This document shows positions 44,201-52,656 of a DNA stretch of 64,000 nucleotides, one piece after another. Within the stretch, counting starts at the first letter, position 1. Every line of letters starts with the position of its first letter. A program made the translations under genes and the position numbers. Under the pieces are notes generated by a model. It ran no database searches, had not been told where the DNA came from, and saw only the letters and a program-made list of their open reading frames with translations. This DNA is from Psychrobacillus sp. NEAU-3TGS (GTDB lineage Bacteria; Bacillota; Bacilli; Bacillales_A; Planococcaceae): assembly GCF_029955155.1 (NCBI RefSeq), contig NZ_JAPNOZ010000012.1:453610-517609 (forward strand), given 5' to 3'.

Positions 44201-45775
44201 GATTGAATCGATTGGAGGATTCGTAACTTGTGCAAATAGTTGTTTAAAATAATTAAATAGCGATTGTGGTCGATCCGATAACACGGCTAGTGGTGTATCG
44301 CTACCCATTGATCCAATTGGGTCTTTCCCATCTAGAGCGATCGGAACGATATATTTTTGAATATCTTCATATGTGTAACCAAAGGCTTTTTGCTTAAATA
44401 AAAGATCCTCTATTAGCTCCGGTTTTTCATTTTCAGCTGAAATCGTTACTAAATTATCGTTTAACCACTTTTTATACGGTAGTGCATTTGCCATATCGGA
44501 TTTAATTTCTTCGTCTGAAATAATACGTCCTTGCTCCAAATCGACAAGTAACATTTTTCCTGGACTTAAACGTTCTTTGATTAAAATATTGTCTTCCTCT
44601 ACATCTACTACTCCTACTTCAGAAGAAAAAATAATATAATCATCTTTTGTCACATAGTAACGAGCCGGACGTAATCCATTTCGATCTAATATAGCTCCAA
44701 TTTGCTTACCATCTGTAAATGAAATGGCAGTTGGTCCATCCCAAGGCTCCATCAAGCTGCTGTGATAGGCATAGAAAGCCTTTTTCTCCTCACTAATATG
44801 TGGGTTTTCTGTCCAAGGCTCCGGTATTAACATCATCGCTGTATGGGCAGGTGTTCTACCGGCAAGTACAAAAAATTCAAAAGCATTATCAAGCATAGAA
44901 GAGTCACTTCCGTTTGTATCGATAATAGGTAATAATTTAGGAAGATCTTCTCCAAATGCTTTCGATACAAATTGTTGTTCACGTGCTTTCATCCAGTTAA
45001 TATTTCCACGTAACGTGTTGATCTCCCCGTTGTGAACAATATATCGGTTTGGATGAGCTCTTTCCCAGCTAGGAAAAGTATTTGTACTATAACGGGAATG
45101 TACTAACGAAAATGCAGACATAAATAACTCATCTTGTAGATCTAAGTAAAATAGATCCACTTCTTCAGGGGTGAGCAATCCTTTATAAACAATTGTTTGA
45201 CTAGAAAGACTCGCGCAATAAAATTTCTGCTCTTGTTGTTGCGCCCAATGCTCCACTTGTTTTCTGATGACGTATAATTTCCGTTCAAATGCAAGAGAGT
45301 CAGTTGTATTTACTGCTTTAATGAATACTTGACGAACGACTGGTACTGTCTCTTTTGCTTTTTCACTTAAGCATTCTGCATTTATCGGCACCGTTCGCCA
45401 GCCGATAAGCTCTTGCTCCTCTGCCGCGATTGTCTCGTTTATCTTTTGCTCAATCGCTACGCGTTCTTCCGTGTTATTTGTAAAAAATAGCATTCCTACG
45501 CCGTATGCCCCGCTTTCCGGCAAATTCCATTTGTTACAAACAACACGAAAATAGACATCTGGAATTTGTACCATTAAGCCAGCACCATCCCCAGTTTGAC
45601 CATCGCTGCCTCGCCCTGCACGGTGATCTAGTCTGCATAACATCTCTAAACCTTTTTTGACAATGTCATGTGTTTGCTTACCTTTTATATGTGCATATAA
45701 ACCTATCCCACATGCGTCATGTTCAAACGCAGGATCGTACATGCCTTGTGCTTTTGGTATTTGATGAAATGTCAT
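41240..45775 (-). CDS. gltB: Glutamate synthase large (alpha) subunit
   Basis: 1511 aa (Bacillus name gltA). A short propeptide ends before the N-terminal nucleophile Cys22 in HDACGIGLYAHIKG of the glutaminase domain. The central and FMN-binding synthase domains follow (EGGEHPSRYELD, KPGEGGQLPG, VISGYDGGTGASP), then the C-terminal beta-helix (GGRAVILGDVGKNFGAGMSGG). The start is the ATG of MTFHQIPK, with GGAGGG upstream, not an earlier in-frame codon. Transcription is expected to need the divergent activator GltC. Confidence 0.95.
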   Translation of the reverse strand: MTFHQIPKAQGMYDPAFEHDACGIGLYAHIKGKQTHDIVKKGLEMLCRLDHRAGRGSDGQTGDGAGLMVQIPDVYFRVVCNKWNLPESGAYGVGMLFFTNNTEERVAIEQKINETIAAEEQELIGWRTVPINAECLSEKAKETVPVVRQVFIKAVNTTDSLAFERKLYVIRKQVEHWAQQQEQKFYCASLSSQTIVYKGLLTPEEVDLFYLDLQDELFMSAFSLVHSRYSTNTFPSWERAHPNRYIVHNGEINTLRGNINWMKAREQQFVSKAFGEDLPKLLPIIDTNGSDSSMLDNAFEFFVLAGRTPAHTAMMLIPEPWTENPHISEEKKAFYAYHSSLMEPWDGPTAISFTDGKQIGAILDRNGLRPARYYVTKDDYIIFSSEVGVVDVEEDNILIKERLSPGKMLLVDLEQGRIISDEEIKSDMANALPYKKWLNDNLVTISAENEKPELIEDLLFKQKAFGYTYEDIQKYIVPIALDGKDPIGSMGSDTPLAVLSDRPQSLFNYFKQLFAQVTNPPIDSIREHIVTSTMTLLGAEGDLLQPAEQNSKRIFLDTPILTNSQLKQLVGMKSKHFQSATIYLDMSEDLENDLATITKIADEYIAQGITLLILSDRQSDVNHTTIPVLLAASSLHQHLLRTGNRTKVSLIVESGEAREVHQFAALIGYGVDAINPYLAYATIAEAIENGHITTSYTEAVAKYSKGIADGVVKVMSKMGVSTVQSYRGAQVFEAVGISKEVIDRYFTGTASQIGGINLETIAEEANKRYQAAHQSKEASLESGSDFQWRSTGEHHAFNPKTIHTLQWATRRGDYGLYRQYAEMANEERIGFLRNLLTFKKDAERIPLNQVESVDSIVKRFKTGAMSFGSLSKEAHETLAIAMNRIGGKSNSGEGGEHPSRYELDPNGDNRRSAIKQIASGRFGVKSHYLVQADELQIKMAQGAKPGEGGQLPGNKVYPWVADVRGSTTGVGLISPPPHHDIYSIEDMAQLIHDLKNANRAARISVKLVAKSGVGTIAAGVAKGAADVIVISGYDGGTGASPKTSIKHTGLPWELGLAEAHQTLMLNGLRDRVRLETDGKLMTGKDVVMAALLGAEEYGFATAPLIVLGCVMMRACHLDTCPVGIATQNPELRDKFTGSADYVVNFMKFVAEEVREYMALLGFRTVEEMVGRTDVLEVSDRAKEHWKAKQLNLSALLYQPEGTRTFKTVQNHKIEQTFDLTQLLPKVEHAILSESKVDLNYPIANTDRVVGTIIGSEISKLYGARGLAEDSITLRFTGAAGQSFGAFVPKGISMYVTGDVNDYFGKGLSGGKLIVSAPLKGSAEGNVIAGNVTLYGATSGTAFINGRAGERFAVRNSGVDVVVEGIGDHGCEYMTGGRAVILGDVGKNFGAGMSGGIAYVLVDDNLDGFKQKCNMEMIGLERIDSSEERHEIRQLIMDHYYYTKSTKAMNILDQWDVFVQKFVKVVPNDYKLMLTKIADLKRNGLTDDAAAMQAFLATSAKQEKKQTVLAKK

Positions 45776-45864
45776 GTGAATCCCTCCATCTTCTAGAAAA
45801 ACTAACTTAGGAATATTGTATGTTTTCAAACTAATACAAACAATATATAATTTGGATATAAATC

Positions 45865-45879
45865 ATCTATATTTTAGAT
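45865..45879. promoter_or_regulatory. GltC-type operator between gltB and gltC
   Basis: ATCTA-TATTT-TAGAT is a perfect inverted repeat that contains the T-N11-A core of LysR-family sites. It is 16 bp before the gltC start, where autoregulation and activation of the divergent gltB promoter would both be possible. Confidence 0.55.
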
Positions 45880-45895
45880 AGATTAGGAGGAAACG

Positions 45896-46798
45896 ATGGA
45901 AATACGCCAGTTGAGGTACTTTATCGAAGTAGCCGAACGGGAACATATTTCGGATGCGGCCATTCATTTGCATGTGGCTCAGTCAGCAGTTAGCAGGCAA
46001 ATCGCCAATTTAGAAGACGAGCTTGGGGTCGAATTATTTGAACGTGTTGGGAGAAATGTGAAACTGACACCAATAGGGAAGATTTTTTTAGAGCATAGTA
46101 TTTCTGCGTTACAAGCAATCGATTATGCCAAAAAGCAAATCGAAGAATACTTGGATCCGGATAAAGGGACTATTAAAATAGGCTTTCCTACTAGTTTAGC
46201 GGGCCATTTTTTGCCGACTGTTATTTCCGCATTTAAAAAAGAATACCCCCATGTCGCTTTTCATTTGAGACAAGGGTCTTATCATTATTTAATAGATGCT
46301 GTGAAAAATAGAGAGCTGAATCTTGCATTCCTAGGACCTCTTCCGCCTAAGGATCATTCGATCAACACATCCATTTTATTCACCGAAAATTTTTCGGCAC
46401 TGTTGCCCACTTCTCATCGATTGGCAAAACGAGAGAAAATTCATTTAAAGGATTTGCTAGAAGATGATTTTATTTTATTTCCAGAAGGATATATATTACG
46501 CAAGATTGCACTAGATGCCTGTAATTCCGTAGGGTTCACTCCCAACACCTCTTCCGAAGGAGAAGATATGGATGCTATAAAAGGATTAGTTGCAGCCGGT
46601 ATGGGGGTAAGCCTTCTACCAGAAAGTTCTTTCTATAATGCGACACCACGTTTTACAGTGAAGCTACCCATTGAATCACCGATTATTAGAAGAACAGTCG
46701 GCATCATTAGCCCAGCAACTAGGGATTTGTCTCCTTCTGAAAAGGTGTTTCATCAATTCGTTGTTCGTTTTTTCGCTGTACTTGGACAGTATCAATAA
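45896..46798 (+). CDS. gltC: LysR-type activator of glutamate synthase, GltC
   Basis: 300 aa and very similar in remembered sequence to B. subtilis GltC: MEIRQLRYFIEVAEREHIS, HVAQSAVSRQIANLEDELGV, EYLDPDKGTIKIGFPTSLA and EGEDMDAIKGLVAAGMGVSLLPES. Known role: activates the glutamate synthase operon when 2-oxoglutarate is high and represses its own gene. The divergent arrangement with the gltBD genes is conserved. AGGAGG precedes the ATG. Confidence 0.93.
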   Translation: MEIRQLRYFIEVAEREHISDAAIHLHVAQSAVSRQIANLEDELGVELFERVGRNVKLTPIGKIFLEHSISALQAIDYAKKQIEEYLDPDKGTIKIGFPTSLAGHFLPTVISAFKKEYPHVAFHLRQGSYHYLIDAVKNRELNLAFLGPLPPKDHSINTSILFTENFSALLPTSHRLAKREKIHLKDLLEDDFILFPEGYILRKIALDACNSVGFTPNTSSEGEDMDAIKGLVAAGMGVSLLPESSFYNATPRFTVKLPIESPIIRRTVGIISPATRDLSPSEKVFHQFVVRFFAVLGQYQ

Positions 46799-46986
46799 GA
46801 AAAGCGCAAGAGCCTATGTCTGCCCCGACAGGTAAATGGGGATGTAGGTAGGTCTGCAAAGTGCGCCACATCGTGCGGGCCAAGGAGGCAGTTCCCCAGC
46901 CACCACAAGCGATTTTGTTTGCGACGAGCTTGCACAGGAGCAGCTTTTTCCCATTTGCCCTCGAGGGGCAAGGCGCAGCTAGATCG
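46798..46986. repeat. Dispersed intergenic repeat family B
   Basis: About 190 bp starting AAAAGCGCAAGAGCC and ending GGCGCAGCTAGATCGACACTG, with CCCCGACAGG and CGAGGGGC blocks. Repeats with these words are frequent in intergenic DNA of this bacterial group. GCGACGAGCTTGCACAGGA (46921-46939) is also found, inverted, within the family A copy at 16022-16178. Open frames across it are not credible genes. Confidence 0.65.
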
Positions 46987-47024
46987 ACACTGAGTAAAAA
47001 GTATATACTTTCTTATCTTTTGAA

Positions 47025-47064
47025 AAAGACAGGAAATCGCGAGTTTCACGATTCCCTGTCTTTT
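47025..47064. terminator. Bidirectional terminator between gltC and ycsI
   Basis: AAAGACAGGAAATCG and CGATTCCCTGTCTTT pair with one mismatch, with A and T tracts on either side. The 20 bases just upstream (47002-47021) repeat those before the terminator at 12931. Confidence 0.8.
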
Positions 47065-47087
47065 ATTAGTTTTTATGAAAAAATATA

Positions 47088-47879
47088 CTATAGAACACTC
47101 AACTTTTCATCTTTTAAATCACTTATGAACATACAACCAGGCGCATGTGTTATCATAATCGAAGGCTTGCTTTGCATTGCAACCGCTTGTGGTGTAACTC
47201 CACAAGCCCAAAATACAGGGACTTCTCCTTCTTTAATCGTTACGGCATCTCCAAAATCCGGTTTTTCAATATTCGAGATTCCAATCTGTGAAGGATCTCC
47301 GATATGAATTGGAGCACCATGCACACCAGGGAATCGAGAAGTGATTTGAATGGCACGAATTGCATCTTTATGAGACATCGGACGCATACTTACTACCGTC
47401 GACCCTTCAAAAACTCCTGCTTTTTCGCACGCAATATTTGTTTTATACATAGGCACATTACATTCTTCCTCGATATGCCTGATTGGAATACCGGCTTCAA
47501 GTAAAGGTGTTTCGAATGTGAAACTACAGCCGATCAAAAATGCGACCATATCATCTTCCCAGTATTCTTTAATATCCGTAACCTCATCTGTAAATACACC
47601 ATCTTTATATATACGGTATTTAGGAATATCCGTTCGAATATCTGCTTCGTTGCCAATTAAACTTGGCGTATATGAACCTATCTCCGTTACATCCACTAAA
47701 GGACAGGATTTTGGATTTCGCTGACAAAACAGCAAAAAGTCAAATGCATGTTCTTTCTTTAAGATAGCTAAATTCGCTTGTGTATAACCTTTTGCCATTC
47801 CAGCAGTGGGACCAGTAATTTCTCCAACACGTATTTTAGCACGCAAGTCATTTGGCGACATTGTTTCAAAATTTAACAT
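47088..47879 (-). CDS. ycsI: YcsI-like putative hydro-lyase (DUF1445)
   Basis: 263 aa from the chosen ATG (MLNFETMSPNDLR). The longer frame would overlap ycsG. Family marks are GPTAGMAKGYTQANL, VAFLIGCSFTFETPL and VPVFWACGVTPQ. The family is related to mitochondrial D-glutamate cyclase, which turns D-glutamate into 5-oxo-D-proline, and it is commonly found with 5-oxoprolinase genes as here. Last of the three-gene minus-strand operon pxpA-ycsG-ycsI. Confidence 0.85.
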   Translation of the reverse strand: MLNFETMSPNDLRAKIRVGEITGPTAGMAKGYTQANLAILKKEHAFDFLLFCQRNPKSCPLVDVTEIGSYTPSLIGNEADIRTDIPKYRIYKDGVFTDEVTDIKEYWEDDMVAFLIGCSFTFETPLLEAGIPIRHIEEECNVPMYKTNIACEKAGVFEGSTVVSMRPMSHKDAIRAIQITSRFPGVHGAPIHIGDPSQIGISNIEKPDFGDAVTIKEGEVPVFWACGVTPQAVAMQSKPSIMITHAPGCMFISDLKDEKLSVL

Positions 47880-47898
47880 GTTTATCACACACTCCTCG

Positions 47899-49119
47899 TT
47901 ATTTAAATAGCAATGGAATTTGTTCAATTAGCGTCATAATACCTAACACTCCCATTATAACCACTACTAATCCCCCCGTGATCGTTAACCAAAGTGGATG
48001 CTTATAATCGCCAACTATATTTTTCTTATGGGCAGCTACCAACATGGTTCCAAGCGCTAACGGTAAAATTAGTGCATTTAGCGCACCAACAAGAAGGAGA
48101 ATATTGACCGGACGTCCGACTAAGGCAAATGTTAGAGTCGATAGTAAAATGAATAATATAATAATCCAGTTATGGTATTTTTCAATCAACGGATGGAATG
48201 AACGGATAAATGAAACAGATGTATAAGCTGCTCCTACAACAGATGTGATTGCTGCAGCCCACATTATAACACCGAACATTCTAAAACCAATCTCTCCAGC
48301 TGCGAGTTGAAAGACGGATGCCGGTGGATTTGCCGGATCAATTGCCAATCCTTGACTAACGACACCAAGCACTGCTAGAAATAGAGCAATTCGCATAATT
48401 CCTGTCACAGCAATTCCAGTTACAGAACTTTTTGTCACCTGTGGTAACGATTCCACACCTTTTACTCCAGCATCTAAAAGACGGTGCCCCCCTGCAAAAG
48501 TAATGTATCCTCCAACAGTACCACCAACAAGCGTTACTATAGCGAATATACTTATTTCGGATGGAGCAAATGTATTGATAACTGCTTCTCCAACCGGCGG
48601 TGATGTGATAAAGGCAACATACACCATTAATAGAATCATGACAAAACCTGCAACTTGAGCAACTTTATCCATTGCTTTTCCTGCTTCTTTTACAACAAAT
48701 ATAAAAATCGCAAACGCCGCACTTATAATAGCCCCTGTAATCGGGTCCATACCAAGCATAGCATTTAAACCAAGTCCTGCTCCAGCAACATTCCCAATAT
48801 TAAATGCTAGTCCACCCATTACGATGAGAATTGCTAAAAGTACTCCTAAACCCGGTATTACTTTGTTAGCAATTTCCTGACCACGTAAACCTGAAACTGC
48901 GATGATTCTCCACACATTCACTTGGGCAAAAACATCGAGTAATAAAGAAATTAATATAACGAATCCAAAACTAGCTGCAAGCTGCTGAGTGAAAACCGTT
49001 GTTTGTGTTAAGAATCCTGGTCCTATAGCTGATGTAGCCATTAAGAATGCTGCACCAAGTAAGACACTTTTTCCGACTTTCTTATTTGTATTAGCTGTTT
49101 CTATTTTTTGCTTTGTCAT
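47899..49119 (-). CDS. ycsG: NRAMP-family transporter YcsG
   Basis: Membrane protein of 406 aa with about 11 helices. It belongs to the NRAMP-related (MntH-like) superfamily, but the usual metal-binding DPGN of helix 1 is replaced by GPGFLTQTT and the helix 6 MPH motif is not seen, so metal transport is unlikely. Its place between 5-oxoprolinase genes suggests uptake of 5-oxoproline or a related organic acid, which is inference. Confidence 0.82.
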   Translation of the reverse strand: MTKQKIETANTNKKVGKSVLLGAAFLMATSAIGPGFLTQTTVFTQQLAASFGFVILISLLLDVFAQVNVWRIIAVSGLRGQEIANKVIPGLGVLLAILIVMGGLAFNIGNVAGAGLGLNAMLGMDPITGAIISAAFAIFIFVVKEAGKAMDKVAQVAGFVMILLMVYVAFITSPPVGEAVINTFAPSEISIFAIVTLVGGTVGGYITFAGGHRLLDAGVKGVESLPQVTKSSVTGIAVTGIMRIALFLAVLGVVSQGLAIDPANPPASVFQLAAGEIGFRMFGVIMWAAAITSVVGAAYTSVSFIRSFHPLIEKYHNWIIILFILLSTLTFALVGRPVNILLLVGALNALILPLALGTMLVAAHKKNIVGDYKHPLWLTITGGLVVVIMGVLGIMTLIEQIPLLFK

Positions 49120-49132
49120 ACCAATTCTCCCC

Positions 49133-49894
49133 TTATTCGAACACTGCGGAAACTACAATACTGTTACTCTCCAAAGTTTCTTTAATATATTTTGCAAAAG
49201 ATACAGCGTGTTCCCCATCCCCATGAATACAAACCGTATCAGCGTTTATCAACACTTCTGTATGTTGTTGAGAAATTACTTTTCCTTCAGTGACCATTTT
49301 AACTACTTGTTCAACGGATTGGTCTTTATCCGTTATAAGTGCATCCGTTTGTTGTCGAGACGTAAGCGATCCATCTGACTGATAAGTACGGTCTGCAAAT
49401 ACTTCATGGGCTGTATGTAAACCAATTTTTTCTCCAGCAGCCGTTAATTTACTACCTGCTAAACCGAATAATACTAATTTAGGAGAAACATCGTATACCG
49501 CTTGAGCTATTGCTTTGGCGAGCTCCGAGTCTTTAGAAGCCATATTATACAAAGCTCCATGAGGCTTTACATGTTGCATCCGCTCTCCAAAAGTAGCTAA
49601 AAACCCATTTAAAGCGCCAATTTGATAAACAACGAGGTCATAAGCTTCTTGAGGAGTTATATTCATTTCCCTTCTACCAAATCCATTTAAATCCGGTAAT
49701 CCAGGATGAGCTCCTATCTTTACGCCATTTTCAATTGCTAATTTGACAGTTTCCCTCATCACACTTGGATCTCCCGCATGAAATCCACATGCAATATTTG
49801 CGGAAGTTACATATTTCAATATTTCTTTTTGTTCTCCTAGTTTATATCGACCAAAACTTTCTCCAAGGTCACAATTTAGATCTACTCGAAACAT
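49133..49894 (-). CDS. pxpA: 5-oxoprolinase subunit A (LamB/YcsF family)
   Basis: 253 aa. The N-terminal [14 protein letters not shown] and [16 protein letters not shown] are unmistakable LamB/YcsF motifs. With PxpB and PxpC it forms the ATP-dependent prokaryotic 5-oxoprolinase that opens 5-oxo-L-proline to glutamate. It is divergent from pxpBC across a 262-bp control region. AGGGGA precedes the ATG. Confidence 0.93.
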   Translation of the reverse strand: MFRVDLNCDLGESFGRYKLGEQKEILKYVTSANIACGFHAGDPSVMRETVKLAIENGVKIGAHPGLPDLNGFGRREMNITPQEAYDLVVYQIGALNGFLATFGERMQHVKPHGALYNMASKDSELAKAIAQAVYDVSPKLVLFGLAGSKLTAAGEKIGLHTAHEVFADRTYQSDGSLTSRQQTDALITDKDQSVEQVVKMVTEGKVISQQHTEVLINADTVCIHGDGEHAVSFAKYIKETLESNSIVVSAVFE

Positions 49895-49950
49895 TCCTAT
49901 CCCCTCCTGAAGTAAATAATTGTACTCCTAAAACTTTTCACAACACCTTT

Positions 49951-49969
49951 AGTTCCGAATAATGGAACT
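49951..49969. promoter_or_regulatory. Putative KipR operator 1
   Basis: AGTTCC-GAATAAT-GGAACT is a 19-bp inverted repeat in the pxpA/pxpB divergent spacer, of the TTCC...GGAA type known for IclR-family regulators. kipR lies 2 kb downstream. Confidence 0.55.
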
Positions 49970-49971
49970 TA

Positions 49972-49990
49972 TGTTTTGAAACATAAAACA
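49972..49990. promoter_or_regulatory. Putative KipR operator 2
   Basis: TGTTTT-GAAACAT-AAAACA has the same 6-7-6 geometry and shares GTTYYGAA...ATRRAAC with operator 1. The two centres are 21 bp apart, about two helical turns, suiting cooperative binding. Confidence 0.5.
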
Positions 49991-50156
49991 ATTTTAGCAC
50001 AGTTGGATTTTTCTGAATAGATACTATTTTGAGTTTGCTATATTTAACGGTAAGATATTTTTAACTTGTATTTTGTTATTAGAGAATTATAATTATTACT
50101 ATAATTCATTTTTAGGAACTGAAGTACCAAATTGCGAAACTAAAGGAGCTGTTTTT

Positions 50157-50885
50157 GTGCCCCATCAACAGATAAAAGCCACCATGAAACCATTGGGAGA
50201 TTCTGCACTAATCGTACAGCTTGGGGAAGGTATGAATCCAACTATTCACGAAAAAGTGAAGAACGTTTCAGAACTATTAACCAATCATCCATTTGAAGGG
50301 TTCATTGAACTGGTGCCTGCTTACAATAATATAACCGTCTATTACAATCCATATATTGTACATACGTCACAATTAGGTGCATCAACTGCTTTTGTAAAAG
50401 TAGCTAACCATATAAACCATTTAGTCGAGCAAGTTAAGAGCAGTAAAAATGAAAGCCCAAGAACTGTGTCCATACCCGTATGTTACGGAGGAGAGCTGGG
50501 ACCTGATTTAGAAAATGTTGCCCAGTATCACAATATGACTCCTGAAGAAGTTATTCAAATTCATTCGGGAGAAGAATGCCTAGTTTATATGCTAGGTTTC
50601 GCTCCTGGTTTCCCTTTTATGGGTGGAATGGATACTCGCATTGCAACACCCCGAAAAGAAACGCCTAGGTTATCCATACCGCCTGGATCTGTAGGCATTG
50701 CTGGTAAACAGACTGGAATATATCCGCTGGAAACTCCTGGAGGATGGCAAATTATTGGTAGAACGCCACTAGATTTGTTTCTACCTAAAATGTCTCCCCC
50801 AACTTTACTTCAACCAGGAGATCAGATTAAATTTGTTCCTATTTCTCCTAGTGAATACTTAGAGTATAAGGAGATGAAACAATGA
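50157..50885 (+). CDS. pxpB: 5-oxoprolinase subunit B / KipI
   Basis: 242 aa, matching B. subtilis KipI (about 240). I choose the GTG at 50157, with AAAGGAG 8 nt upstream, over an earlier TTG. Marks are LGDSALIVQLGEG, the long segment ending MLGFAPGFPFMGG, and GSVGIAGKQTGIYPLETPGGWQIIG. Besides its enzymatic role, KipI in B. subtilis inhibits the sporulation kinase KinA; whether this protein does is unknown. It overlaps pxpC by 4 bp. Confidence 0.92.
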   Translation: MPHQQIKATMKPLGDSALIVQLGEGMNPTIHEKVKNVSELLTNHPFEGFIELVPAYNNITVYYNPYIVHTSQLGASTAFVKVANHINHLVEQVKSSKNESPRTVSIPVCYGGELGPDLENVAQYHNMTPEEVIQIHSGEECLVYMLGFAPGFPFMGGMDTRIATPRKETPRLSIPPGSVGIAGKQTGIYPLETPGGWQIIGRTPLDLFLPKMSPPTLLQPGDQIKFVPISPSEYLEYKEMKQ

Positions 50886-51868
50886 GTATAAAAGTGTTGC
50901 ATTCAGGGCTGCTAACAACAGTTCAAGACATCGGAAGATACGGTTACCAAAAGTATGGAGTTATTGTTAGTGGTGCAATGGATAGTTATTCTTTACGCCT
51001 GGCCAACATTTTAGTTGGCAATAAGGAGAACGAGGCTACTCTCGAGATTACTATATACGGAACTACTCTTCAATTTGAAGAAGATATGTTAATCGCCATT
51101 ACAGGAGGAGATTTTCTTACGACGATTGATGGAACAATTGCTCCTTTATGGCGTCCTGTGCTCGTAAAGAAAAATTCTATCTTAAAGTTCCATTCAGCCA
51201 TTAAAGGAAGTCGTGCCTATATCGCTTTTGCAGGCGGCATAGATATCCCGCAAATGATGGAAAGCAAAAGTACATATATCCGAGCAAGTATTGGAGGATT
51301 CCAAGGCAGAGCTCTGCAAAAAGGAGATAAACTAAACATCGGTGTAAAAAGTACCCTTAGTGAAGCACTTCTCCAACATCTAGATGATAAAAATATCCCT
51401 TGGTCCGTTAATTTCAATGAACTAATAAACTTCAAACAAGAACCGATCATTCGTGTACTAGAAGGCACGGAGTTTGATCGGTTTGACAAAGAAAGCCAGC
51501 AAACATTTTTTCAAGAGCCCTATACATTAACAGTTCAGTCCGATCGCATGGGATATCGTTTAGAAGGTCCTTCTCTCTCCCTTTCGGAAAAATTCGAACT
51601 ATTATCAGAAGGTGTGACATTTGGAACAATTCAAATCCCTCCTAGTGGTCAACCTATCATCCTCATGGCAGACAGACAAACTACTGGTGGCTATCCTAAA
51701 TTTGGACAAGTAATTTCTGCCGACTTACCGAGTTTGGCACAGCTCCAACCAAGCTCTACCATACGATTTAAGGAAGTGTCATTGAAAGAAGCGGAGACTG
51801 TTTTACTAAAAAATGAGCAGTTCATACATAACTTAAAGACTGCTATACACTACAAATTGTTTCATTAA
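50882..51868 (+). CDS. pxpC: 5-oxoprolinase subunit C / KipA
   Basis: 328 aa, biotin-dependent carboxylase-like fold. Marks include SGLLTTVQDIGRYGYQKYGV near the N-terminus and SDRMGYRLEG plus FGTIQIPPSGQPIILMADRQTTGGYPK. It works with PxpA and PxpB in 5-oxoproline hydrolysis, and in B. subtilis it counteracts KipI. Translational coupling to pxpB through ATGA implies equal amounts. Confidence 0.93.
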   Translation: MSIKVLHSGLLTTVQDIGRYGYQKYGVIVSGAMDSYSLRLANILVGNKENEATLEITIYGTTLQFEEDMLIAITGGDFLTTIDGTIAPLWRPVLVKKNSILKFHSAIKGSRAYIAFAGGIDIPQMMESKSTYIRASIGGFQGRALQKGDKLNIGVKSTLSEALLQHLDDKNIPWSVNFNELINFKQEPIIRVLEGTEFDRFDKESQQTFFQEPYTLTVQSDRMGYRLEGPSLSLSEKFELLSEGVTFGTIQIPPSGQPIILMADRQTTGGYPKFGQVISADLPSLAQLQPSSTIRFKEVSLKEAETVLLKNEQFIHNLKTAIHYKLFH

Positions 51869-51872
51869 TCAA

Positions 51873-51905
51873 AAAAAGTCCTCTAATCTTGCTAGAGGAC
51901 TTTTT
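51873..51905. terminator. Bidirectional terminator between pxpC and kipR
   Basis: AAAAAGTCCTCTA and TAGAGGACTTTTT form a perfect stem with A and T tracts, shared by the convergent genes. Confidence 0.85.
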
Positions 51906-51906
51906 C

Positions 51907-52656
51907 TTATCTAATATAGCCTAGTTTTTCGGAAATCTCATTTGCAGCTGCAATTATTTTTTGGGAGAAAACCGCTACATTTGCATTCTGATAATTCGCT
52001 TCAATTCCAGCGATACTAATTCCAGCAATAACTTCCCCTTTATAATTAAAAATAGGTGCTGCGATTGCTGATGTATGATTTTCTAATTCTGAATGACTAA
52101 TAGTATAGCCATTAGTTCTTGCACTTTGGATACTTTCTATCAATTGTTCTTTGTCTATAATTGTGCCTAAGGCGAAAGGTTCTAGTTGGATATTTTCTAA
52201 ATAACTATCTATTTCCTCCTCTTGCAAAAATGACAATATAACTCTTGAGCAAGCCCCGGCATATAACGGACTTCTTCTTCCAATCGCAGTATACAAACGT
52301 ACTTTTTGAAAAACATCGACTTTTTCAATATAAATCGCTTCATCACCTTGTTTAACGATGAGATTAATCGCTTCTTTTAACTCTTTATGTAATTCTTGCA
52401 TAATAGGATAGGCAATTCGACGAAGATCTAATCTCGAGGAAACCAGATTTCCGTAAGTAAGAAAAAGAAGACCTAATCGATATTTTGAATCAGCTCCCTT
52501 TTCTATAAACCCCATTTCCTCTAAAGTTAAGAGCATTCGATAAACCGATGTTTTGGGAATGCTCGATAATTCAATGATATCTTGAAATGACAACGCAGCA
52601 TTGTCCATAAACAAGTTTAAAATATCCATGGAACGGACAACTGTTTTATTTTTCAT
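51907..52656 (-). CDS. kipR: IclR-family regulator KipR
   Basis: 249 aa. The winged helix is at residues 1-65 (MDILNLFMDNAALSFQDII, SSIPKTSVYRMLLTLEEMG), and the IclR effector domain follows, with YAGACSRVILSFL and SHSELENHTSAIAAPIFN. In B. subtilis KipR represses the kip operon. Inverted repeats at 49951-49990 are good candidate sites. It overlaps the upstream EamA gene by 4 bp, so the two form an operon. Confidence 0.88.
   Translation of the reverse strand: MKNKTVVRSMDILNLFMDNAALSFQDIIELSSIPKTSVYRMLLTLEEMGFIEKGADSKYRLGLLFLTYGNLVSSRLDLRRIAYPIMQELHKELKEAINLIVKQGDEAIYIEKVDVFQKVRLYTAIGRRSPLYAGACSRVILSFLQEEEIDSYLENIQLEPFALGTIIDKEQLIESIQSARTNGYTISHSELENHTSAIAAPIFNYKGEVIAGISIAGIEANYQNANVAVFSQKIIAAANEISEKLGYIR

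Noticed and set aside
46861-47307. 148-codon plus-strand frame after gltC
   Set aside because: It begins in repeat family B, crosses a terminator and ends antisense to ycsI.
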